DNA of 64,000 nt from an uncultured Aquimarina sp. (GCA_947497175.1 CANMFM010000008.1:248001-312000), one strand, 5' to 3'. Shown: positions 1-9,646, numbered from the stretch's first letter. Translations and numbers: made by a program. Notes: generated by a model from the letters alone, not told the origin.

Positions 1-284
1 ATTTACTATATCGTTTTTATCTGTTATCTTTTATTATTTTTTAGTCGTCAGATAGAATTCACCATTAAATATTTATGGTAGTATTTTATGTCCTTTATGG
101 CTCATTTCGTAAAATTAGAAAATTTTAGCAGTGTCAATTTTTTGATATAAGGCTTCTTTTATTTAAAATCATCTCAAAATTGGCAATTCACTAACGAATC
201 TATAAAATCAACTTTATACATTATGATATCCTGAAAAAAATGCACAAATTTTTATTAAAAAAAGTTTAGTTCTTTTCTCTAAAA
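1..284. other. Intergenic AT-rich stretch, no gene seen
   Basis: No open frame with a recognisable product and no repeat is seen here. It lies downstream of the lipoprotein gene and its terminator; a gene outside the left edge may use part of it as promoter. Confidence 0.5.
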
Positions 285-312
285 ATAGAAAAACCCACCT
301 GTAAGGTGGGGT
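285..312 (-). terminator. Rho-independent terminator
   Basis: On the minus strand a GC-rich stem (CCCACCT with AGGTGGG, 4-nt loop) is followed by a T-run. It sits about 30 nt after the stop of the lipoprotein gene transcribed in the same direction. Confidence 0.85.
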
Positions 313-340
313 AATTTATGCTTTAACTTTTGTTTAATTT

Positions 341-1138
341 CTATTTTTTTGTAGCGGGTTGTTCAAACATATCTGATGAAAGTTTTTCTTTGCTCGCTTT
401 AGCATTAACAAAAGTTCTTTCACTTTTAACTTCACCCACTTTACCTTCTTGGTAGGTTCTCCATTTAAGTGTTTCAGGTAGTAATAATCCATCAACATCA
501 TTCCAGTCAGAATATTCGATCAAGCTTATCTTTTCGCTAGTTTCTTTACTAAAAAAAGTTACTGTATATCCTAAAAATTTCATTTGATTAGAGTTGGCAT
601 CATAGTATAAAAAGTAATTATCCTTTGGCGAATCTCCTACTCCCTCTCCGTATGATATTTTATATCCCGGATATGATTGATCTCCAACTGTGAGTGTATC
701 AGTTTTTTCATATGAAATTCCATCATCTCCCAATACGAAAGGCATAGCATAAAAATAAAACATTAGGTTATGATAAAAACGAGGATCTCCTTTAAAATAA
801 GTTGAATCTTGTTGTATCCAAGCTTTATCACCATCAAAACCTAAAGTAAATTTATCAGTTTCAATACGGGCATGACGAGTTTTTAGGTCTATCGTATGCT
901 TTTCATTTCCTTCTGGGTGAGATAACTCAAAAACCAAGGTGTTCTTTTCGTCGAAAGCTCTAATACCCCCGTGTGCTTCGAAGACTGAAGCTATTTCTTC
1001 AGGAAAATCTTGAGATCGATCTGGTACGATTTCTTTTTTTGGTTTTTCTTGGGCGTCTTGTTGTTTTCCAGATGTAATTTCTTGTTTACAAGAAATAAAA
1101 ACAACAGTTAATAGAAATGATAAAGTTAGTTTTCTCAT
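341..1138 (-). CDS. Lipoprotein, DUF6503-like
   Basis: A 265-residue predicted lipoprotein: a hydrophobic N-terminus ends in the lipobox region FISC (Cys17), so the mature protein is probably anchored in the outer membrane facing the periplasm. The body is rich in beta-strand-like segments with Trp and Tyr, resembling proteins that Flavobacteriia annotations call DUF6503; this family name is from memory. No catalytic motif is visible. It appears monocistronic: a Bacteroidota -7 box (TACATTTG on the minus strand, 1162-1169) with a TTTG 23 nt upstream precedes it and a strong terminator follows. Function unknown. Confidence 0.7.
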   Translation of the reverse strand: MRKLTLSFLLTVVFISCKQEITSGKQQDAQEKPKKEIVPDRSQDFPEEIASVFEAHGGIRAFDEKNTLVFELSHPEGNEKHTIDLKTRHARIETDKFTLGFDGDKAWIQQDSTYFKGDPRFYHNLMFYFYAMPFVLGDDGISYEKTDTLTVGDQSYPGYKISYGEGVGDSPKDNYFLYYDANSNQMKFLGYTVTFFSKETSEKISLIEYSDWNDVDGLLLPETLKWRTYQEGKVGEVKSERTFVNAKASKEKLSSDMFEQPATKK

Positions 1139-1161
1139 TTGAGTATATACTTTGGTTACGG

Positions 1162-1196
1162 CAAATGTAGTCGCGATATAGTCAAAAACTTACAAA
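1162..1196 (-). promoter_or_regulatory. Bacteroidota-type promoter for the DUF6503-like lipoprotein
   Basis: On the minus strand TACATTTG (TAnnTTTG consensus) lies about 24 nt before the ATG, with TTTG 23 nt further upstream. The spacer is at the long end of the usual range. Confidence 0.5.
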
Positions 1197-1200
1197 AGCA

Positions 1201-2517
1201 TCAGGTTTTCTGTTTTTTCTTTTTTGCTGCAGGAAAAAGGACATTATTTAAAATCAAACGATATCCCGGCGAATTAGGATGAAGCTCTAGTTCTGTTTTT
1301 GGATCTCCTACTCTATGCGTATAATCCTCTGGATCATGCCCTCCATAAAAGGTAAAGAATCCTTTGCCTTTAATACCATGTATGTAGCGAGCTTCTCCAT
1401 TAGTTTTATTCTCACCTAATACCAGAACATTGGATTTGATTTCATTAGGGTTATATGCGGTCGTTTGACCCATAAACCCTTTAACCAAAGCAGTATGATT
1501 TTGACATAGCATTGTAGGGATAGGATCCCATTTAGCCGAAAAATCCATCAGGGTAAAATAATCTGTTGTTTTAGAAATTCGACGTTTTCTGGTCATATCT
1601 ATCGAAGAAAACTCATATACGTTTGGACTTCTTTCTAAAGTAAAATCTTTGAATGCAAACGTTTTATTATAATCAATCTTTGATTGGTATCCAGGTTCAC
1701 TTGGATCTCCATCAAACATGGGTTCACAAATATCAACGCCTTCGGCAGAAAGTGCAATTTCAAAACTATCCGTTGCGCTACACATTGCAAACATAAACCC
1801 ACCTCCAACTACGTAATCTCTAATTTTTAAAGCTACTGCAAGTTTTTCTTGAGATACTTTTTGATATCCCAAAGATTTTGCCAGTTTTTCAGCTTCAGCT
1901 TTTTCTTTTATATACCAGGGAGCTGCTCTGTAAGAGGCATAAAACTTACCATATTGGCCGGTAAAATCTTCATGGTGTAAGTGCAACCAATCGTACAAAA
2001 TTAAATTATCTTCTAATACTTCGGTATCATAAATGGTTTCATAAGGTATTTCTGCAAAGGTGAGCACCATAGTAACGGCATCATCCCATGGTTGGTTCCC
2101 TTTTGGAGAGTACACGGCAATTTTAGGAGCTTTCTCTAAAATCACTGCTTCCATATTTTGTGATGGACTACTAATCTCTTTAAGAATCTCTTCTGTTCTG
2201 GAAGTACTTATTATTTCGTAGGTAACACCTCGAATAGTGCACTCTTTTCGAATATTTTCGGTATCAGGCAATAGAAAAGAGCCTCCGCGATAATTAAGGA
2301 GCCACTTTACTTTCAAATCTTTACTTAATGTCCAATACGTTATTCCGTATGCTTTTAGATGATTTTGCTGTCCGTCTGCATCCATTGGAATCAACACATA
2401 GGATGCGTACGATTGAATCGAAAATAAAACTATTAACACAAAAAAGAAAGGCGTACACCTTTTTTTGGATCGTACAAGGCGATCAACCAGAATTTCTATT
2501 TTAGAAAGGAACTTCAT
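1201..2517 (-). CDS. Conserved exported Bacteroidota protein (often labelled asparagine synthetase B)
   Basis: A protein of about 438 residues with an N-terminal basic and hydrophobic export-type segment ending near SYASY. Close relatives beside dnaB in Flavobacteriia are commonly named asparagine synthetase B, but I see neither the N-terminal catalytic Cys of glutamine amidotransferases nor an SGGxDS ATP-pyrophosphatase loop, so that name is not supported. Conserved-looking segments are PMDADGQQNHLKAYG near the start and GGGFMFAMCSATDSFE in the middle. I chose the ATG at 2517, the third of three successive in-frame ATGs. It overlaps the last 17 bases of dnaB, suggesting translational coupling. 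True function unknown. Confidence 0.65.
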   Translation of the reverse strand: MKFLSKIEILVDRLVRSKKRCTPFFFVLIVLFSIQSYASYVLIPMDADGQQNHLKAYGITYWTLSKDLKVKWLLNYRGGSFLLPDTENIRKECTIRGVTYEIISTSRTEEILKEISSPSQNMEAVILEKAPKIAVYSPKGNQPWDDAVTMVLTFAEIPYETIYDTEVLEDNLILYDWLHLHHEDFTGQYGKFYASYRAAPWYIKEKAEAEKLAKSLGYQKVSQEKLAVALKIRDYVVGGGFMFAMCSATDSFEIALSAEGVDICEPMFDGDPSEPGYQSKIDYNKTFAFKDFTLERSPNVYEFSSIDMTRKRRISKTTDYFTLMDFSAKWDPIPTMLCQNHTALVKGFMGQTTAYNPNEIKSNVLVLGENKTNGEARYIHGIKGKGFFTFYGGHDPEDYTHRVGDPKTELELHPNSPGYRLILNNVLFPAAKKKKQKT

Positions 2518-4045
2518 CATCATCACTAGAATCATTTATACTGCTTCCAAAAGCTTCATCTGCACTAGGTAGATGACCAGTACTAAATGGATCATCTTCT
2601 TCACCTTCGTTCATTTTAGAATGAAACTCAAAAGGAGTACTAAAATCATCTAAGTTATCAAATTTACCTAAGTGACCAATAAATTTTAACCTTATATTGT
2701 CTAAACCACCGTTACGGTGCTTGGCTACAATAAATTCTCCTTGCCCTTGTGTTGGTGATCTTTCTTCATCATCCCACTCATCAATTTTGTAATATTCTGG
2801 TCTATAAATAAACGATACAATATCTGCGTCCTGCTCGATTGCTCCAGATTCCCGAAGATCACTAAGTAATGGTCTTTTGCTACCGCCACGGGTTTCTACG
2901 GCACGAGATAACTGAGATAAAGCAATAACAGGAACATTAAGTTCTTTTGCTAACGCTTTGAGGTTACGGGAAATAGTTGATATTTCTTGTTCACGATTAC
3001 CGTTTTTGCCAGTTCCACCTGCAGTCATTAACTGTAAATAATCAATAACGATCATTCTGATGCCATGTTGAGAAGATAATCGACGTGCTTTTGCTCTAAG
3101 GTCAAAAATCGACAATGATGGCGTATCATCAATAAACAAGGGTGCTTTTTCTAAATCTTTAACCTTTACATTAAGTTGCTCCCATTCATGTTTTTCAAGT
3201 TTTCCTGTTCGAAGTTTTTCTGAAGAAAGTCCTGTTTCCGAGGAAATCAAACGTGTAATCAATTGTACAGAAGACATCTCTAAAGAAAAGAAAGCCACTG
3301 GAATATTTTGCCCCACGGCCATATTTCTGGCCATAGATAGGGTTAACGCTGTTTTTCCCATCCCCGGACGGGCAGCCACAATAATTAAATCACTTGGCTG
3401 CCACCCCGAGGTCAATCTATCCAATTTATCAAAACCTGACGGTATTCCACTTAATCCTTCTTTGTTTGATATTTCCTGTATTTTTTTCTTTGCCTGAATA
3501 ACTAAACTCTGGGCTGTTTCTGTTGATCTTTTTATATTTCCCTGAGTTACCTCATAAAGTCTGGATTCTGCCATATCCAACAGATCAAACACATCGGTAG
3601 TTTCATCATATGACTCTTCAATGATCTCGTTCGAAATTTTAATCAAACTTCGCTGGATATATTTTTGAAGAATTATACGTGCATGAAACTCAATATGTGC
3701 TGAAGAAGCTACTTTTTGCGTAAGTTGAATTAAATAATAGTCTCCTCCTGCGAGCTCCAGCCTGGAATCCTTCTTGAGTTGGCTCGAAACCGTTAATAAG
3801 TCTATTGGCTCTGAGTTTTCGAAGAGTTTATATATGGCTTCAAAGATGTATTGATGTGCTTCTCGATAAAAAACATCTGGATTAAGAATATCAATAATTT
3901 CATCAACTCCTTTCTTATCGATCATCATTGCCCCGAGCACAACCTCCTCTAAATCAACTGCTTGAGGAGGTATTTTTCCTTTCTCAAGCGATATTACGTT
4001 CCCCCGACCGTAACTTATTTGCTGAGCTTGCTGTACTTTTTCCAT
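2501..4045 (-). CDS. dnaB: Replicative DNA helicase DnaB
   Basis: Hexameric 5'-3' helicase that unwinds the replication fork. The N-terminal DnaB domain (about residues 25-130, with VDLEEVVLGAMMID) is followed by a linker and a RecA-like C-terminal domain with Walker A ARPGMGKTAL, Walker B-type MIVIDYLQLM and the LSDLRESGAIEQDAD helicase motif. The ATG at 4045 (MEKVQQ) is preferred over an upstream in-frame start, giving 514 residues, a normal length. A short acidic tail ends in DDDEVPF. The following exported-protein gene starts inside the dnaB 3' end. Confidence 0.95.
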   Translation of the reverse strand: MEKVQQAQQISYGRGNVISLEKGKIPPQAVDLEEVVLGAMMIDKKGVDEIIDILNPDVFYREAHQYIFEAIYKLFENSEPIDLLTVSSQLKKDSRLELAGGDYYLIQLTQKVASSAHIEFHARIILQKYIQRSLIKISNEIIEESYDETTDVFDLLDMAESRLYEVTQGNIKRSTETAQSLVIQAKKKIQEISNKEGLSGIPSGFDKLDRLTSGWQPSDLIIVAARPGMGKTALTLSMARNMAVGQNIPVAFFSLEMSSVQLITRLISSETGLSSEKLRTGKLEKHEWEQLNVKVKDLEKAPLFIDDTPSLSIFDLRAKARRLSSQHGIRMIVIDYLQLMTAGGTGKNGNREQEISTISRNLKALAKELNVPVIALSQLSRAVETRGGSKRPLLSDLRESGAIEQDADIVSFIYRPEYYKIDEWDDEERSPTQGQGEFIVAKHRNGGLDNIRLKFIGHLGKFDNLDDFSTPFEFHSKMNEGEEDDPFSTGHLPSADEAFGSSINDSSDDDEVPF

Positions 4046-4158
4046 AACCACGAATGTAAAAAAATTGTAAAGAGATGTACCCAATTACAAAGATACGAAT
4101 GTCCACCGTTCTTCAACAAATGAACTGTTAATAAGTAATTTTTATTGTTAACAAGTAT

Positions 4159-4188
4159 AAAAAAATCTGAAGTTGAAAACTTCAGATT
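4159..4188 (-). terminator. Rho-independent terminator of accA
   Basis: On the minus strand an 11-bp perfect stem (AATCTGAAGTT/AACTTCAGATT) with a 3-nt loop is followed by seven T. It lies 25 nt beyond the accA stop. Confidence 0.85.
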
Positions 4189-4213
4189 AAGGTAATAAGT
4201 GATTTTTTAGGGG

Positions 4214-5167
4214 TTAATCTTTAAAGACTCCCATGTTGGCATATTTATCCATTCGCTTTTCTGTCAATTCTTCTGGTGATAAGTTTTTTAATTCTTCAAA
4301 AGACGTCAAAATAATATCACGTACGGTTTTAAATGTAGTTTCTCTATCAGTATGAGCTCCTCCTAAAGGTTCTTTTACGATTTCATCAATTAGCTTTTGC
4401 TTTTTCATATCGGTAGCTGTTAGCTTTAATGCTTCGGCAGCTTGTTCTTTAAACTCCCAACTACGCCAAAGAATAGACGAACACGATTCTGGAGATATCA
4501 CAGAATACCAGGTATTTTCTAGCATTAACACCTTATCTCCTACTCCAATTCCTAAAGCCCCACCACTGGCTCCTTCGCCAATAATCACAACAATTATGGG
4601 TACTTTAAGGCGTGTCATTTCTAAAATATTTCTAGCTATTGCTTCTCCCTGACCTCTTTCTTCGGCTTCTAATCCAGGATAAGCACCTGGTGTATCTATG
4701 AAACTTACTACAGGGATATTAAATTTTTCTGCACTTTTCATTAAACGAAGTGCTTTGCGATATCCTTCAGGGTTTGCCATTCCGAAGTTACGATACTGCC
4801 TTGTCTTTGTATTATAGCCTTTTTGCTGACCAATAAACATAAAGCTTTGATTTCCGATTTTTCCTAAACCTCCAATCATTGCTTTATCATCTTTTACAGT
4901 GCGGTCACCGTGTAATTCTAAAAAAGATTCGCCACAGATCGCATCAATATAGTCTAGAGTATAAGGTCTAGACGGATGCCTCGATAACTGAACGCGCTGC
5001 CAAGGCGTCAGATTCTTATATATTTCTTTTTTAGTTTCTTTGAGTTTTTTTTCAATTTGCTTGCAGGTATCAGTTACATCTACTTCGCTTTCTTCACCAA
5101 TGGCGCAAGCTTTATCAAATTGTTCTTTAAGCTCTTTTATAGGGAGTTCAAATTCTAAATATTCCAT
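4214..5167 (-). CDS. accA: Acetyl-CoA carboxylase carboxyltransferase subunit alpha
   Basis: Alpha half of the carboxyltransferase that moves CO2 from biotin on BCCP to acetyl-CoA, the first committed step of fatty-acid synthesis; works with AccD in the cytoplasm. The 317-residue length, the N-terminal helical segment [12 protein letters not shown], and the crotonase-fold core with [36 protein letters not shown] and [15 protein letters not shown] are typical. The ATG at 5167 (MEYLEF) is used; the upstream M at 5173 would be a TTG. A TATATTTG box on the minus strand (5207-5214) may provide its own promoter, although the EamA transporter gene lies only 53 nt upstream. Confidence 0.96.
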   Translation of the reverse strand: MEYLEFELPIKELKEQFDKACAIGEESEVDVTDTCKQIEKKLKETKKEIYKNLTPWQRVQLSRHPSRPYTLDYIDAICGESFLELHGDRTVKDDKAMIGGLGKIGNQSFMFIGQQKGYNTKTRQYRNFGMANPEGYRKALRLMKSAEKFNIPVVSFIDTPGAYPGLEAEERGQGEAIARNILEMTRLKVPIIVVIIGEGASGGALGIGVGDKVLMLENTWYSVISPESCSSILWRSWEFKEQAAEALKLTATDMKKQKLIDEIVKEPLGGAHTDRETTFKTVRDIILTSFEELKNLSPEELTEKRMDKYANMGVFKD

Positions 5168-5220
5168 AATCAAGAATATAATTTAAATTAACTAAGGGTT
5201 AGCTGACAAATATAAAAACT

Positions 5221-6153
5221 TTACTTCGTATTGTGACCTAAAGTGGATGGTCTTTTTATTTTTTTCACATTTTTGAATATTCCATTCAAAATAACGGTAC
5301 AAAATATGAGCATCGCTCCATAATAAAATTGAGGACTCATTTTTTCTGTGTCTCCAAAAATTAAAAACGCCAAAGCAATACCGTATACCGGTTCTAAATT
5401 AATAGTTAGCATCACCGTATACGGACTTAAGTACTTCATAACCTGAACAGAGCCTATAAATGCATAGGCTGTACATACTGAAGCCAACACAAACAAATAT
5501 AACCAATCTGAAATTGATAATTGAAAAAAAGAGATCGTAAAACCTGCAAGTTCATCTCCTAACAGTGTTATCCCGAATAAATATAGCGTGATACCGCCTG
5601 CTCCGCCTAATAATTCATAAAAAGAAATCATAGATGAATTATATTGTTGCGCCAATTTGCCATTAATTAATGAAAAAACCGATGATAAAAACGCAGAACA
5701 TAAGGCATAAATAATTCCTGAAACATACGCTCCTTCAACATTAAAAATAATATATAATCCACAAATAACTGATATACCGAACACAACTTCATACCAAATT
5801 AACTTCCTCTTATAAAAAATTGGCTCAAGTATTGAAGTAAAAAATGCACCCGTAGACAACATTGCCAGTGTTATGGATACGTTAGAGACTTTTATTGCTG
5901 CAAAAAAGGTAATCCAATGCAAAGCTATAATGATACCTGCCAGAAATAGGGTTAAAAACAGCGTTCTAGATACGGCCAGCGAAATGTTTTTATACCGAAT
6001 GTACATGTAGATAAAGCCTGTAGCAAGAAGCATTCTGTACCAAACTAATGGTATCGCCTCAATCGATATTAATTCTCCTAGTATCGCGGTAAATCCCCAC
6101 ACAAAAATGATAAAATGCAGGTGCAGGTAATTCTGTAGTTTAGCGCTTAGCAT
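5221..6153 (-). CDS. EamA/DMT-superfamily transporter
   Basis: An inner-membrane protein of 310 residues with about ten hydrophobic segments arranged as two EamA repeats, the layout of drug/metabolite transporters. Motifs typical of the family are WGFTAILGELISIEAIPLVWYR-like sequence in the first helices and ALCSAFLSSVFSLINGKLAQ at the start of the second repeat, plus LEPVYGIALAFLIFGD near the end. The substrate cannot be read from sequence. It overlaps the end of lptG by 14 bases, so it is cotranscribed with tgt and lptG. Confidence 0.85.
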   Translation of the reverse strand: MLSAKLQNYLHLHFIIFVWGFTAILGELISIEAIPLVWYRMLLATGFIYMYIRYKNISLAVSRTLFLTLFLAGIIIALHWITFFAAIKVSNVSITLAMLSTGAFFTSILEPIFYKRKLIWYEVVFGISVICGLYIIFNVEGAYVSGIIYALCSAFLSSVFSLINGKLAQQYNSSMISFYELLGGAGGITLYLFGITLLGDELAGFTISFFQLSISDWLYLFVLASVCTAYAFIGSVQVMKYLSPYTVMLTINLEPVYGIALAFLIFGDTEKMSPQFYYGAMLIFCTVILNGIFKNVKKIKRPSTLGHNTK

Positions 6154-7210
6154 TATATAAAAGATAAATAGCTAAAATCCCAAAAGAGACATTAGGAAAC
6201 CAAACTGCTACTATTGGTGGAAAATCAGATTGATTTGCTAATGTCCCCAGCACTTTGTCAAAAAATATAAAAACAAATGCCAATGAAATTCCAACAGCAA
6301 GATTAACCCCCATACCTCCTCTTCTTTTCATTGAAGAAACGGCTACACCAATAACGGTAAGTATAAATGCAGAAATTGGTATACTCCAACGCTTGTATGC
6401 CACTACTTTGTATCTATTTATATCTGAAGAGCCTCTTTTACTTTCTTTTTCGATAAACTCACTCAATTGAGTGTAATTAAGCGTTTCGGCCACATAGGTA
6501 ACAGGAGTAAACTCATCAATATTAAATGGCAGCATCGTATCTTTTACCGGACTTCTTTCTATAATATCTTTGTCATCCAACACTTTACGTTTCACAAAAT
6601 CCTTTAATTCGTAGATACTATCTTTAAATGTAATTCTTCTGGCAGAAATTTTTGTATCCAAAGCGTTGCCGTTAAAGTATTCTAAAGTAAAATCAGTGGC
6701 TGACTTCTCCAGAGGCTTAAAGTTATTGGCATACAAAAAAATACTATCATTAACTTGTCGATATACATTTCTGGTTTCCTGAACTTTTCTTCCTTTTTTA
6801 AGATATGAATACTTAAACTCATTAAAACCCTGACTTGCTTTAGGAGCCAAAAACAACCCCATAGCCAATGCTCCAACACATATAATAACCGCTCCAATCA
6901 TATAAGGTCTCAAAAACCTCCAAAAAGAAACTCCAGAACTTAAAAAAGCTATAATCTCAGTTTTATTAGCCAACTTAGATGTAAACCAGATTACTGATAG
7001 AAATACAAATAGTGGAAACAGCAAATTTGCAAAATACACCGTAAAGTCAAGATAATACCCTATAACTGCTTGCACCGGAACTTTATGCTCAAGCATGTTG
7101 TCTATTTTTTCTGAGAGATCTACTATAATCCCAATAGGAATAAACAATAGAATCATCGTAAAAAATGTACCTAAATATCGTTTAAGTATGTACCAATCTA
7201 ATATCTTCAA
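6140..7210 (-). CDS. lptG: LptF/LptG-family permease
   Basis: Inner-membrane permease of the LPS export ABC transporter (with LptB2 and the second permease LptF), moving LPS into the periplasmic bridge. The 356-residue protein has the family layout: three hydrophobic segments at the N-terminus starting with KILDWYILKRYLGTF, a soluble periplasmic beta-jellyroll region (about residues 130-265), and three C-terminal membrane segments. The start lies one base after the tgt stop and its end overlaps the EamA gene, so the three form an operon. Assignment to LptG rather than LptF rests on gene context and overall resemblance. Confidence 0.85.
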   Translation of the reverse strand: MKILDWYILKRYLGTFFTMILLFIPIGIIVDLSEKIDNMLEHKVPVQAVIGYYLDFTVYFANLLFPLFVFLSVIWFTSKLANKTEIIAFLSSGVSFWRFLRPYMIGAVIICVGALAMGLFLAPKASQGFNEFKYSYLKKGRKVQETRNVYRQVNDSIFLYANNFKPLEKSATDFTLEYFNGNALDTKISARRITFKDSIYELKDFVKRKVLDDKDIIERSPVKDTMLPFNIDEFTPVTYVAETLNYTQLSEFIEKESKRGSSDINRYKVVAYKRWSIPISAFILTVIGVAVSSMKRRGGMGVNLAVGISLAFVFIFFDKVLGTLANQSDFPPIVAVWFPNVSFGILAIYLLYNAKR

Positions 7211-7211
7211 T

Positions 7212-8342
7212 CTACAATCTTTTATCCATTTGTTTAACCATCATATTTTTCCAGGTGTAAAAATCTCCAGCTAAGATATGTTTTCTAGCTTCTCGAACCA
7301 ACCATAAATAAAAACCCAGGTTATGAATGGTAGCTATTTGCCTTCCTAACATTTCGTTTACAGAGAAAAGATGTTTCAAATACGCTTTAGAATATTCTGT
7401 ATCGACATACGTAATTCCCATCTCGTCTATTGGTGAAAAATCGTCTTCCCACTTCTTATTTTTGATATTAATGGTGCCATGAGCTGTAAACAACATTCCA
7501 TTACGACCATTTCTAGTTGGCATCACACAATCAAACATATCGACTCCCAGTGCGATATTTTCTAAGATATTAATCGGAGTCCCAACTCCCATTAAATATC
7601 TGGGCTTATCTTCAGGTAAAATATCTGTAACTACTTCTGTCATTGCATACATCTCTTCTGCGGGTTCTCCTACAGATAGCCCGCCTATTGCATTACCAAC
7701 AGCACCAGCGTTTGCAATATACTCTGCAGATTGTACCCTTAACTCTTTATATGTGCTCCCCTGTACTATTGGAAAAAAAGCCTGATCATATCCATATTTA
7801 ACAGGTATTTTTTCTAAATGTTGCATACAACGATCTAACCACCTGTGAGTCATATGCATACTTCGTTTGGCATAATGATAATCACATGGATATGGAGTGC
7901 ATTCATCAAAAGCCATAATGATGTCTGCTCCTATTGTGCGTTGTATTTCCATTACATTTTCTGGAGTAAACACATGGTAAGAACCATCGATATGGGATTT
8001 AAATTTTACTCCTTCTTCTTTAATTTTTCGATTAGCAGATAAAGAATACACCTGGTATCCACCACTATCTGTAAGAATATTACGGTCCCAATTCATGAAC
8101 TTATGTAATCCCCCTGCTTTTTCTAAAATCGGAGTTTGAGGTCTTAAATATAAATGATAGGTATTTCCTAGTATAACATCCGGGTTAATATCATTTTTTA
8201 ACTCCCTTTGATGAACTCCTTTTACAGTTGCCACGGTTCCTACCGGCATAAAAATCGGAGTTTCTATACTACCGTGATCCGTGGTTATTTTTCCAGCTCT
8301 TGCTTTACTTTGAGGATCTTTGGATAAAAGGTCGAATTGCAT
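7212..8342 (-). CDS. tgt: tRNA-guanine transglycosylase, zinc-ligand variant
   Basis: Exchanges G34 for preQ1 in tRNAs with GUN anticodons (queuosine pathway). The TIM-barrel motifs are present: TDSGGYQVYS with Asp92 (general acid-base position), MAFDECTPYPCDY (binding pocket), QGSTY, GGLSVGEP, and FDCVMPTRNGRNG with Asp271 at the nucleophile position. The usual CxCxxC zinc site before the (K/R)AYLxHL segment is replaced by G309-I-T311-Y-V-D314, while the fourth ligand His340 in ATIHN remains. The protein is 376 residues, full length, so loss of three cysteines is specific. A TATCTTTG -7 box lies at 8363-8370 on the minus strand. Confidence 0.95.
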   Translation of the reverse strand: MQFDLLSKDPQSKARAGKITTDHGSIETPIFMPVGTVATVKGVHQRELKNDINPDVILGNTYHLYLRPQTPILEKAGGLHKFMNWDRNILTDSGGYQVYSLSANRKIKEEGVKFKSHIDGSYHVFTPENVMEIQRTIGADIIMAFDECTPYPCDYHYAKRSMHMTHRWLDRCMQHLEKIPVKYGYDQAFFPIVQGSTYKELRVQSAEYIANAGAVGNAIGGLSVGEPAEEMYAMTEVVTDILPEDKPRYLMGVGTPINILENIALGVDMFDCVMPTRNGRNGMLFTAHGTINIKNKKWEDDFSPIDEMGITYVDTEYSKAYLKHLFSVNEMLGRQIATIHNLGFYLWLVREARKHILAGDFYTWKNMMVKQMDKRL

Positions 8343-8362
8343 AATTTACATTTGATAGAGCG

Positions 8363-8370
8363 CAAAGATA
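8363..8370 (-). promoter_or_regulatory. Candidate -7 box of the tgt operon
   Basis: TATCTTTG on the minus strand matches TAnnTTTG and lies 20 nt before the tgt ATG. No well-placed -33 TTG is visible. Confidence 0.4.
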
Positions 8371-8739
8371 ACTAACAAATTTAAGTTAGCGCTTAATGTC
8401 TATTTTTTTTACAAAGCTTGTGAGTAAGCTGATATTTGAGCAATTGAGTCTTTATATGTTCTAACAGTAATTATATTTATTAGTACAACGTTGTTTAGCA
8501 CATGATGTTATATAAAATGGTTCTTTATCGAAATGTTTTGCTGTGTCGCTTGTCCTAATATCTCAAATTTTACTAAACTAATATACTCAAAACTTCTATT
8601 CTACATTTCAAAAATTGAAGTTCACTAAGTAAGGAGTTTATTCCGATTACAATATGTATTTGCTAAACCGGAAAAACATAGATTTTCGAAAACTTTTCGT
8701 TATTAACATCTCTTTCTTAATTAAAAGCTGCCTATACAT
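8371..8739. other. Divergent intergenic region between tgt and transketolase
   Basis: AT-rich region with no supported gene. It holds the upstream part of the tgt promoter region and the sequence before the transketolase promoter. An open frame extends upstream of the transketolase ATG but has no homologous N-terminal extension. Confidence 0.5.
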
Positions 8740-8770
8740 TTTGCCACCGTATTCAAAACCTGTATTTTTG
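8740..8770 (+). promoter_or_regulatory. Bacteroidota promoter of the transketolase pair
   Basis: TTTG (8740-8743) is followed after 19 nt by TATTTTTG (8763-8770), an excellent match to the Bacteroidota sigma-A consensus. Transcription would start about 25 nt before the ATG at 8801, which supports that start against the longer open frame. Confidence 0.75.
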
Positions 8771-8800
8771 GGGCTTTATTATCAAGAAATCAGCATTATA

Positions 8801-9646
8801 ATGCCAAAAACAAAACAATTAGAGGATTTTGCAACTCAAGTTCGTAGAGATATTTTACGACAAGTTCACAAGGTTAATTCTGGTCATCCAGGAGGTTCGT
8901 TAGGATGTACAGAGTTTTTTGTCGCCCTATATCAAGAAGTTTTAGAACGAAAAGGGGATTTTGACATGGATGGTATTGGAGAAGATCTTTTCTTCTTATC
9001 TAACGGTCATATCTCACCAGTTTACTACAGCGTATTGGCTAGAAGCGGATATTTTCCTGTAGAAGAATTAAACACTTTTAGATTAATCAATAGTAGATTA
9101 CAAGGGCATCCTACTACTCATGAGGGTCTGCCAGGTGTTAGAATAGCTTCTGGTTCTTTAGGTCAGGGTATGTCTGTCGCTATTGGTGCAGCCCAAGCTA
9201 AGAAACTAAACAATGATGATCATCTTGTATTTAGTTTGCATGGCGATGGTGAGTTACAAGAAGGGCAAAATTGGGAAGCTATTATGTATGCTGCAGGAAA
9301 GAAAGTGGATAATCTTATTTCAACCATAGATCTTAATGGGCAACAAATTGATGGTTCTACTGATGACGTACTCCCTATGGGAAGCTTAAAAGCAAAATTT
9401 GAAGCTTTTGGCTGGGATGTAATGGAAATTAAAGAAGGTAATAATATCACAGCGGTAATAGAAGGTCTTAATGAAGCAAAAAGCAGGACTGGAAAAGGAA
9501 GACCTGTGTGCGTTCTATTGTATACAGTTATGGGACATGGAGTAGATTTTATGATGCATACTCATGCGTGGCACGGTAAAGCGCCTAATGACGAACAGCT
9601 AGAAATTGGTTTAGCTCAAAACCCAGAAACGTTAGGCGATTATTAA
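8801..9646 (+). CDS. Transketolase, N-terminal (TPP-binding) subunit
   Basis: N-terminal half of a split transketolase, a thiamine-diphosphate enzyme that transfers two-carbon units between sugar phosphates in the pentose phosphate pathway. The 281-residue chain has VNSGHPGGSLG, the GSLGQGMSVAIGAA stretch, the TPP/Mg motif starting GDGELQEGQNWE and ending around IDLNGQQIDG, and HGVDFMMHTHAWHGKAP. The ATG at 8801 is selected because a strong promoter lies inside the upstream extension and because MPKTKQLEDFA begins the conserved region. It ends nine bases before the C-terminal subunit gene. Confidence 0.92.
   Translation: MPKTKQLEDFATQVRRDILRQVHKVNSGHPGGSLGCTEFFVALYQEVLERKGDFDMDGIGEDLFFLSNGHISPVYYSVLARSGYFPVEELNTFRLINSRLQGHPTTHEGLPGVRIASGSLGQGMSVAIGAAQAKKLNNDDHLVFSLHGDGELQEGQNWEAIMYAAGKKVDNLISTIDLNGQQIDGSTDDVLPMGSLKAKFEAFGWDVMEIKEGNNITAVIEGLNEAKSRTGKGRPVCVLLYTVMGHGVDFMMHTHAWHGKAPNDEQLEIGLAQNPETLGDY

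Noticed and set aside
8654..8800. Upstream extension of the transketolase N-terminal subunit
   Set aside because: A near-perfect promoter lies inside it and the conserved protein starts at the ATG at 8801.
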